Shown here in pieces: positions 16,653 to 20,777 of a stretch of 20,777 nucleotides of DNA (position 1 is its first letter; every line of letters starts with the position of its first letter). This stretch comes from Anaerolineales bacterium (GTDB taxonomy: Bacteria > Chloroflexota > Anaerolineae > UBA7937). The notes beneath the pieces are model-generated. The model was not told the DNA's origin. It searched no databases and worked only from the letters and a program-made list of their open reading frames with translations. Location of the stretch: assembly GCA_030593425.1 (NCBI GenBank), contig JAUVHF010000007.1, positions 1-20,777 on the forward strand, in the 5' to 3' direction. Position numbers and translations under genes: made by a program.

Positions 16653-16994
16653 ATGGCTAAATCTATCGTCCTCTATTCTCGAGCCACCTTTTGACCCGAC
16701 GTGGTACGGGCCCGGAGGGTCCTACGAGAAGTAAGAGTTCCTTATCGAGAGATCGATATAGAAGCTGACGAAGAGGCTGCGGCCAAGGTGAAAGATTGGA
16801 CCGGGTTTTATAGCGTCCCCACCATCGTGGTGGCCGAGGGTGAGGGCCTCGACCCTGCCTTGCCCCTCTCGCCCCTTCCAGAAGGAGCCAGCCCTCGCGG
16901 GGTGGACAGGGGAGGGATGATCACTGAGCCCAGAGCCGACCAGTTGGTGAGTTTCCTCCGCCGCCATGGGCTTGTCTCCCACGGGACGCTGTAA
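16653..16994 (+). CDS. Glutaredoxin-like protein with in-frame TGA, candidate selenoprotein
   Basis: The frame from ATG 16653 reads MAKSIVLYSRATF, then TGA (16692-16694), then PDVVRARRVLREVRVPYRE and on to TAA at 16994, 113 residues if the TGA is read. Upstream of the TGA is the first beta strand of a thioredoxin fold. The TGA holds the place of the first cysteine of the CPxC motif; the second is Val. Downstream, helix 1, a second strand, the cis-proline motif SVPTIVV and a final helix (QLVSFLRRHGL) follow. About 25 unusual residues lie between SVPT and the final strand. A promoter and GGGAGGT seven to eight bases before the ATG support translation from there. A GTG at 16701 would lose the first strand and the active site. 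I infer Sec at residue 14. tsaD follows after 31 bases. The alternative is a nonsense mutation or sequence error. Confidence 0.8.
16704..16725 (+). promoter_or_regulatory. SECIS-like hairpin after the in-frame TGA
   Basis: GTA-(C)-GGGCCC, loop GGA, GGGTCC-TAC: nine pairs (one G-U) with one bulged C. The loop begins 19 bases after the TGA, its first base is G, and it has three bases. This meets the general description of bacterial SECIS elements: a loop 16-37 bases from TGA, a loop of 3-14 bases, and G in the first two loop positions. Confidence 0.6.
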
Positions 16995-17025
16995 GGATAA
17001 GCATCAACAGGTTAAGGGGGAAGGT

Positions 17026-18021
17026 GTGACCACCATCTTGGGCCTCGAGACCTCTTGTGATGAGACGGCCGCGGCGGTGGTGGCCGAGGGGAGGCGCATC
17101 CTCTCCAACGCAGTGGCCTCTCAGGTCGAGATCCACGCTCGTTACGGCGGCGTCTTCCCCGAACTCGCCTCCCGCCAGCATATTCGGGACATCCTTCCCG
17201 TCATCGAGGAAGCGCTTAGCCAGGCGAAGATGGAACTGGACCAACTAGATGGCATAGCCGTCACCATCGGGCCCGGCCTGGCTGGCTCTTTGGTGGTGGG
17301 GGTGAACGCGGCTAAGGGCCTGGCCCTGGCTTTGGATCTCCCCTTCATAGGCATAAACCACCTAGAAGCCCACATCTATACCATCTGGACGCAAGGGCCA
17401 GAGGTAGAATTTCCCCTCCTTTGCCTCATCGCCTCGGGGGGCCATACTAACTTAGCGCTCATGACCGACCACGGCCAGTACGAGCCGTTAGGGCAGACCC
17501 TGGACGATGCCGCGGGGGAGGCGTTCGACAAGGTGGCCCGGCTCCTGGGGTTAGGCTATCCCGGTGGGCCAGCCATCCAAGATAAGGCCGAGGTGGGCGA
17601 TCCAAAAGCGTTTGACCTCCCCCGGGCCTGGCTACCAGGCACATATGACTTCAGTTTCAGCGGGCTCAAGACAGCCGTGTTATATCTGGTGCGGAGGCTG
17701 GAGGAAGAAGAGAAGGAGTTGCCCCTGGCCGATCTGGCGGCCAGTTTCCAGGCCGCGGTGGTCGATGTTCTGGTAGAAAAGACGAGGCTCGCTGCCCAAG
17801 AGCATGGTGTGAAACAGGTGCTCTTGGTGGGGGGAGTAGCGGCCAACACCCTCCTGCGCCAGGAGATGAGACAAAGGGCAAGGATACCGGTTCTCTACCC
17901 CCCGCCGGAACTCTGCACCGATAATGCCGTGGGGGTGGCCGCGGCCGGCTGGTTCAGGCTAGAGGCGGGGGAGAGAGCAGGATGGGACCTGGATGTAATT
18001 CCCGGCCTCAAACTTACATAG
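17026..18021 (+). CDS. tsaD: tRNA N6-threonylcarbamoyladenosine transferase TsaD
   Basis: TsaD (formerly Gcp) transfers threonylcarbamoyl to A37 of tRNAs that read ANN codons, working with TsaB, TsaE and TsaC, which are not in this window. The protein begins TTILGLETSCDETAAAVV. It has GGVFPELASRQH, the iron-binding HLEAH, ASGGHTNL, LGQTLDDAAGEAFDKVARLLGLGYPGG, and the nucleotide-binding GGVAAN. I start it at GTG 17026 (331 residues), which has GGGGG five bases upstream and gives the family N-terminus. An ATG 20 codons earlier lies inside the preceding gene and adds an unconserved basic stretch. It follows the glutaredoxin-like gene by 31 bases and is probably read from the same promoter. Confidence 0.96.
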   Translation: MTTILGLETSCDETAAAVVAEGRRILSNAVASQVEIHARYGGVFPELASRQHIRDILPVIEEALSQAKMELDQLDGIAVTIGPGLAGSLVVGVNAAKGLALALDLPFIGINHLEAHIYTIWTQGPEVEFPLLCLIASGGHTNLALMTDHGQYEPLGQTLDDAAGEAFDKVARLLGLGYPGGPAIQDKAEVGDPKAFDLPRAWLPGTYDFSFSGLKTAVLYLVRRLEEEEKELPLADLAASFQAAVVDVLVEKTRLAAQEHGVKQVLLVGGVAANTLLRQEMRQRARIPVLYPPPELCTDNAVGVAAAGWFRLEAGERAGWDLDVIPGLKLT

Positions 18022-18027
18022 GATGCT

Positions 18028-18078
18028 GGCCCTGGATTTTCCTTTCCCTCGGGATCCCTGCGGGAGAAATCCAGGGCC
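18028..18078. repeat. Long inverted repeat after tsaD
   Basis: GGCCCTGGATTT (18028-18039) and AAATCCAGGGCC (18067-18078) are perfect 12-base arms seven bases after the tsaD stop. The 27 bases between hold CCC/GGG pairs and the second copy of the 18-base repeat. No T tract follows on either strand, so a classic terminator is unlikely. Confidence 0.7.
18040..18057. repeat. Copy 2 of the 18-base dispersed repeat
   Basis: TCCTTTCCCTCGGGATCC, identical to 3823-3840 in thrS. It fills the loop side of the inverted repeat after tsaD. Confidence 0.6.
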
Positions 18079-18097
18079 GCAATAGACCGCATCGTAT

Positions 18098-18128
18098 CCG
18101 TGGGCAGGTTTCGAAACCTGCCCTACGG
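18098..18128. repeat. REP-like perfect palindrome
   Basis: A perfect 22-base palindrome at 18102-18123 with half site GGGCAGGTTTC. CCGT and ACGG extend the stem by four pairs past one bulged T. It lies between converging tsaD and the Ntn-hydrolase gene. It looks like the dispersed palindromes common in intergenic DNA of some bacterial lineages, but only one copy is visible here. Confidence 0.65.
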
Positions 18129-18145
18129 CTCATGGTGTCGTTACG

Positions 18146-18898
18146 TTAAACAGTTGGTGTCTCCCCGTGAAGCTTCTTTCTTTGAACCCAACGTGCACCG
18201 CCGGGAGTTAGTACCAGGACGTCAATCGGGCCGCCTACGTTCTTAAGCCTGGCCTCAAACCTCATCGTATCGATAGTAGTCCTGATAGCGTAGATGGCAA
18301 AATCTACGGCGTCCTGAAGGTTCATCGCGTCCCAAATGATTGGCGCCCGCTTTACCGCCTGAGGTTTATTGTCGGGGCCAAGGATTCGATGAGGCTTGAC
18401 CAGCCGAGAGATGACATCGATCTGCCCACCCCATGTCGCACCGTAAATCACCTCGTCGGTTCCGGGCTTGACATTATTCCGTCGGGCTTCCTCTCTCCCC
18501 ACGTGGCAATAATAGACGTATGGGATGCTTATTCGGCCTTCTGTCCGAAATCCTGCAACGTGGAATGCGGTGTCGACTCCGGGAAACCTGTCGCTGAAAA
18601 AGTGAACTACCTTGTCAGGAACGGTGACGACATCATCACTATCGTCGATAACCTCCTCATCAAACCTACGCACGTGGCTTTCGACACTAATCTTGCCCAG
18701 GTGTGCTTGCCCAAACGCGTTAATTCCCACCTGTGCCCGCTCCATGAAGAACGTCTTGTAAGCCCAGTCAGAACTCACTGTCTCTACCTTGGATGTTGGT
18801 TTTCCCTTGTCGCTCTTGGCTTCTACAGTGATGAACTGACGGCTATCCGACGCCATCACAATGCCCTCGGGAACATAGACTGTAACTACAAATGACAT
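18146..18898 (-). CDS. Proteasome-fold Ntn-hydrolase-like protein with predicted N-terminal serine
   Basis: The first residues, SFVVTVYVPEGIVMASDSRQF, align without gaps with the start of mature proteasome beta subunits and HslV. The residue after Met (Ser2) falls on the catalytic Thr1, and D18 in ASDSR on the conserved Asp17. The Lys33 equivalent may be K48 (WAYKTFF), after an insertion of about 14 residues, followed by the strand QVGINAFGQAH. Met-Ser ends are normally trimmed by methionine aminopeptidase, so the serine could become a free N-terminal nucleophile. At 250 residues it is longer than HslV; it does not match Anbu at the start (Thr/Tyr-Cys there). No ATPase partner is in view. AGGAGGG lies four bases before the ATG and its own promoter lies 36 bases upstream. 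Its base composition seems lower in G+C than its neighbours. Substrate is unknown. Confidence 0.75.
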   Translation of the reverse strand: MSFVVTVYVPEGIVMASDSRQFITVEAKSDKGKPTSKVETVSSDWAYKTFFMERAQVGINAFGQAHLGKISVESHVRRFDEEVIDDSDDVVTVPDKVVHFFSDRFPGVDTAFHVAGFRTEGRISIPYVYYCHVGREEARRNNVKPGTDEVIYGATWGGQIDVISRLVKPHRILGPDNKPQAVKRAPIIWDAMNLQDAVDFAIYAIRTTIDTMRFEARLKNVGGPIDVLVLTPGGARWVQRKKLHGETPTV

Positions 18899-18933
18899 CG
18901 GTCCCTCCTAAACCTCGATTGCTAACTTGGCAA

Positions 18934-18962
18934 ACTATAGCACATCTGTTCCCAATGTGCAA
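18934..18962 (-). promoter_or_regulatory. Sigma-70-type promoter of the Ntn-hydrolase-like gene
   Basis: On the minus strand TTGCAC (18962-18957), 17 bases, TATAGT (18939-18934), with TGC directly before the -10 box (extended -10). Confidence 0.75.
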
Positions 18963-18990
18963 GTGTAAGAGAGGCCCCGGCGGCCTCCCG

Positions 18991-19018
18991 AAAGAAAAAG
19001 GAGAGGACGAGCCCCTCC
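18991..19018 (-). terminator. Rho-independent terminator after the JAMM gene
   Basis: On the minus strand GGAGGGG and CCTCTCC form seven pairs (one G-T) around CTCGT, followed by TTTTTCTTT. It separates the JAMM gene from the Ntn-hydrolase promoter. A second small hairpin GAGGCC/GGCCTC lies at about 18971-18987. Confidence 0.85.
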
Positions 19019-19069
19019 CCTACATCTGGTCTCTGTAGCGTCCGGGTTCATCTCGGACGAAGGCACATC

Positions 19070-19465
19070 CTACTCGATAACCAACTCCTCCTCCCTTACC
19101 TCCCTCTCCACGATCCTGAAAGCCCTTATCTCCGGCTCCTCTTGGGCCAAAGAGACGATGATATAGAGGGCCTCAGGGAAGTAGGCTTGCTCTATATCCC
19201 TGGCCGAAGGGTAGGGGGGGAAGGCGGGATGGGAATGGTAGATGCCCCAAAGTTCCCACCCCTTCTCCTCCATCTCTATGAATATGCGGTACTGCTCCTC
19301 CGGCTCCAGCCTATAGGTAGTGGGGCTGTGCTCGGCGTTGGCTGTCCGGTACAACTTGACCGCCCTACCCTCCTGGCCCGCTATGACCCCGCAGGCCTCG
19401 TAAGGGGCCTCTTCTTTGGCATGTTCGACCATCTGCTCTACGTACTTGCGCTCGATGGACACCAT
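19070..19465 (-). CDS. JAMM/MPN+ metalloprotease (Mec/Rri1-like)
   Basis: This 131-residue single-domain protein has a complete JAMM zinc site: E23 (PYEACG), H77-S-H79-P, S87 and D90, with the exact H-x-H-x10-D spacing. Stand-alone bacterial members such as mycobacterial Mec cut a small ubiquitin-fold carrier protein (CysO) from its adduct; others trim ubiquitin-like or ThiS-like proteins. No such carrier, E1-like enzyme or cysteine synthase is visible here, so the substrate is open. The start at 19465 lacks a good ribosome site. A possible small gene ends eight bases upstream, so translational coupling could explain this. A terminator follows the stop. Confidence 0.93.
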   Translation of the reverse strand: MVSIERKYVEQMVEHAKEEAPYEACGVIAGQEGRAVKLYRTANAEHSPTTYRLEPEEQYRIFIEMEEKGWELWGIYHSHPAFPPYPSARDIEQAYFPEALYIIVSLAQEEPEIRAFRIVEREVREEELVIE

Positions 19466-19473
19466 GGCTCTGG

Positions 19474-19584
19474 CTAGGTCCCTATGTACTTCGCATACAA
19501 GTTCCGGGCCACCGTCTCATCGCTGGCACCCCAGATGATGGCTCGCGCGTCGGAGAAGGAGCGTTCACCTTCCCCTTTCTCCAC
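19474..19584 (-). CDS. Possible 36-residue protein before the JAMM gene
   Basis: From a GTG at 19584 with GGAG just upstream, the frame reads MEKGEGERSFSDARAIIWGA followed by SDETVARNLYAKYIGT and TAG. The sequence looks like real protein: mixed hydrophobic and charged residues, suggesting one helix from about residue 20 to 33. It lies 12 bases after the LysM gene and eight before the JAMM start, on the same strand. I recognise no family. It could also be a remnant of a longer gene. Similarity search across related genomes is needed to decide. Confidence 0.4.
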   Translation of the reverse strand: MEKGEGERSFSDARAIIWGASDETVARNLYAKYIGT

Positions 19585-19596
19585 GCTCCTATTCCA

Positions 19597-20777
19597 CTAG
19601 GGCTGAGGTATCACCAACACCTGCCCCACATTGATCAGGCTGGGGTCCTCGATGTCGTTGGCCTCCACGAGCGCCTCCACAGTTACTCCGAACTCGGCAG
19701 CGATCTTGCCCACTGTATCCCCGGCTTGAACCGTATAAGTGATTACCCCTGGAGCCGGAGAGGGCGTGGTGATGAGGGGAGCGACCCCCCCGATCCGAAG
19801 GCTTTCCATCGCTCTCGAGAAGATCGCCTCGAACTCGTCGTAGGAGTCCTTGTGGGATAAGCAGTTGAGCGAGTAGGCGATGCCGGGCTCAGGAGGCACG
19901 ATGATTACCGCTCTCAATTTGGTTTCCCTGCTTCTTCCGATGTTGACCACCTCAACCCCTGGCATGCCACTCACTTCGGTTCTCTCGATGGAGATGAGCC
20001 GTGGCCCCATAGTGTTCTCATAACCGGCCTTCACCTGCTCATACTGCTCATCGGTAAGGGTGCCGGTTAGGTTGGGATCTTTCAGTGACACTACCACGAC
20101 ATGGGCACAGCCCCGACATCCATCCACCCCTCCGGTGTAGACGCCACCGATGTAGTCGTAACCACCAGGGGACATACCCTTGAGGGAAGTGTCCAAAAGA
20201 ACTTCAACCTCCTTCTCGGTTATCACCTCCCAATTGGAAGGGTACTCAAAGGAGAAGATATCACCCTCAAAGGTAACAACCCTTGGAACCGCCGTTGCTG
20301 TGGGAGGAACGGATGGTAGGGCAGTTCGCAATAGTCCTCCTTCCCAAACATAGGCCATTATGTACCCTGTGCCAATGACCCCTAGCACCACCAGCCCGCT
20401 CCAGAAGAGAAGCCCTATCTTGCGCCTCTCGGTTAGGAAGACGGAAAGGCCAGCGAAAAGCAGGAAAGCCGCTAACAGGGCTAGGATGATAACCACCTGA
20501 GTCTGGAAGGGTATCCTTTCGAATTGCAGCCCTTTAACATAATCATGAACGGTGGCTGCCGTTGCAAAAAGAAAGGCTGCAAGAAAGAGCACGCCCAAAA
20601 CGGCGGTTATTCCAGCGAATATCTTTCGCCCAACCGGGGCTCGAGTGGGAACTGGGGTTATCTTCACGCTCGGGATAAGCCTCTGGAGATCCTCTTTGAA
20701 CCTCTCGAACTCTCCTTCTTCTAGGTTCCCCTTAGCGATCTGGACACGGACTCTCCTCCCCTCTGGAGAGAGGCCCT
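19597..20777 (-). CDS. Membrane protein with PsbP-like and C-terminal LysM domains, N-terminus outside window
   Basis: The frame is open to the window edge. The 36 codons upstream of the GTG at 20667 read as sensible protein (RVRVQIAKGNLEEGEFERF, then KEDLQRLIPSVK), so the true start lies beyond 20777. Three hydrophobic helices follow (about residues 18-40, 55-77 and 86-106 counted from 20667). A proline/threonine linker leads to an extracytoplasmic domain with FSFEYPSNWEVITE, typical of PsbP-like folds in which FxYPxxW is characteristic, and a Cys pair in GCRGCAH. A Thr/Pro linker leads to a LysM domain (YTVQAGDTVGKIAAEFGVTV ... INVGQVLVIPQP) that should bind peptidoglycan or a related glycan. 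It may tether a surface sensor or scaffold to the wall. It runs toward the small ORF and JAMM gene. Confidence 0.88.
   Translation of the reverse strand, partial: GLSPEGRRVRVQIAKGNLEEGEFERFKEDLQRLIPSVKITPVPTRAPVGRKIFAGITAVLGVLFLAAFLFATAATVHDYVKGLQFERIPFQTQVVIILALLAAFLLFAGLSVFLTERRKIGLLFWSGLVVLGVIGTGYIMAYVWEGGLLRTALPSVPPTATAVPRVVTFEGDIFSFEYPSNWEVITEKEVEVLLDTSLKGMSPGGYDYIGGVYTGGVDGCRGCAHVVVVSLKDPNLTGTLTDEQYEQVKAGYENTMGPRLISIERTEVSGMPGVEVVNIGRSRETKLRAVIIVPPEPGIAYSLNCLSHKDSYDEFEAIFSRAMESLRIGGVAPLITTPSPAPGVITYTVQAGDTVGKIAAEFGVTVEALVEANDIEDPSLINVGQVLVIPQP

Noticed and set aside
16692..16694. TGA read as tryptophan or glycine through a variant genetic code
   Set aside because: TGA ends at least seven other genes in this window, so a general reassignment does not fit.
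16701..16994. Short protein starting at GTG 16701 as the real gene
   Set aside because: It would lack the first beta strand and active site of the fold and has no ribosome site, while the frame from 16653 has both a promoter and a ribosome site.
16966..17025. ATG at 16966 as the tsaD start
   Set aside because: It adds 20 unconserved residues inside the previous gene; GTG 17026 has a better ribosome site and gives the family N-terminus.

Overview
The window looks like a bacterial chromosome segment of fairly high G+C. It holds the end of an rRNA operon followed by densely packed housekeeping genes. Single-gene features suggest a Chloroflexota-like (Anaerolineae-type) lineage: a threonyl-tRNA synthetase without the TGS domain, a homodimer-type glycyl-tRNA synthetase, SpoVS, pyruvate phosphate dikinase, and a DUF211/VIT1 pair of archaeal flavour. 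This placement is an inference from family recall, not from a tree. No insertion sequence, phage gene or CRISPR array was seen.

Layout. 1-1016 is the 3' third of 23S rRNA, then 5S rRNA (about 1069-1196) and a terminator. 1379-5204 is a leftward unit: promoter, tRNA-Val(GAC), a T-box leader with a probable threonine specifier, an EamA-type transporter, thrS, and an unrecognised membrane-anchored protein. 5219-7084 is a rightward pair: a DNA polymerase III delta-prime-like clamp-loader subunit and a PSP1/RicT protein. 7091-13386 is a long leftward operon: promoter, MazG-like, recO, glyS, ppdK, spoVS, PHP phosphoesterase, with overlapping or short junctions. 13398-16605 is another leftward group: glmU with a leader terminator, DUF211, VIT1-like, cytidine deaminase, terminator. 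16620-18021 runs rightward: a glutaredoxin-like gene and tsaD. 18028-18128 holds two inverted repeats. 18146-20777 is leftward: a LysM/PsbP-like membrane protein cut by the window edge, a possible 36-residue protein, a JAMM metalloprotease, a terminator, then a separately promoted proteasome-fold Ntn-hydrolase.

Most notable signal. The glutaredoxin-like gene at 16653-16994 has an in-frame TGA exactly where the catalytic cysteine of the thioredoxin fold belongs (F-[TGA]-P-D-V). A hairpin downstream fits the bacterial SECIS description, and the gene has a clean promoter and ribosome binding site upstream of the TGA. At least seven other genes here use TGA as a stop. The best reading is a selenocysteine glutaredoxin that lacks the second cysteine of CxxC. 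It lies divergent from glmU, with a dyad symmetry between the two promoters.

Other points of interest: a T-box leader with no room for its own promoter behind a tRNA gene; an A in place of the bulged G of the sarcin-ricin loop in 23S rRNA; an 18-base repeat shared by the 5' end of thrS and a hairpin after tsaD; and a proteasome-like protein whose predicted nucleophile is serine, next to a JAMM protease.
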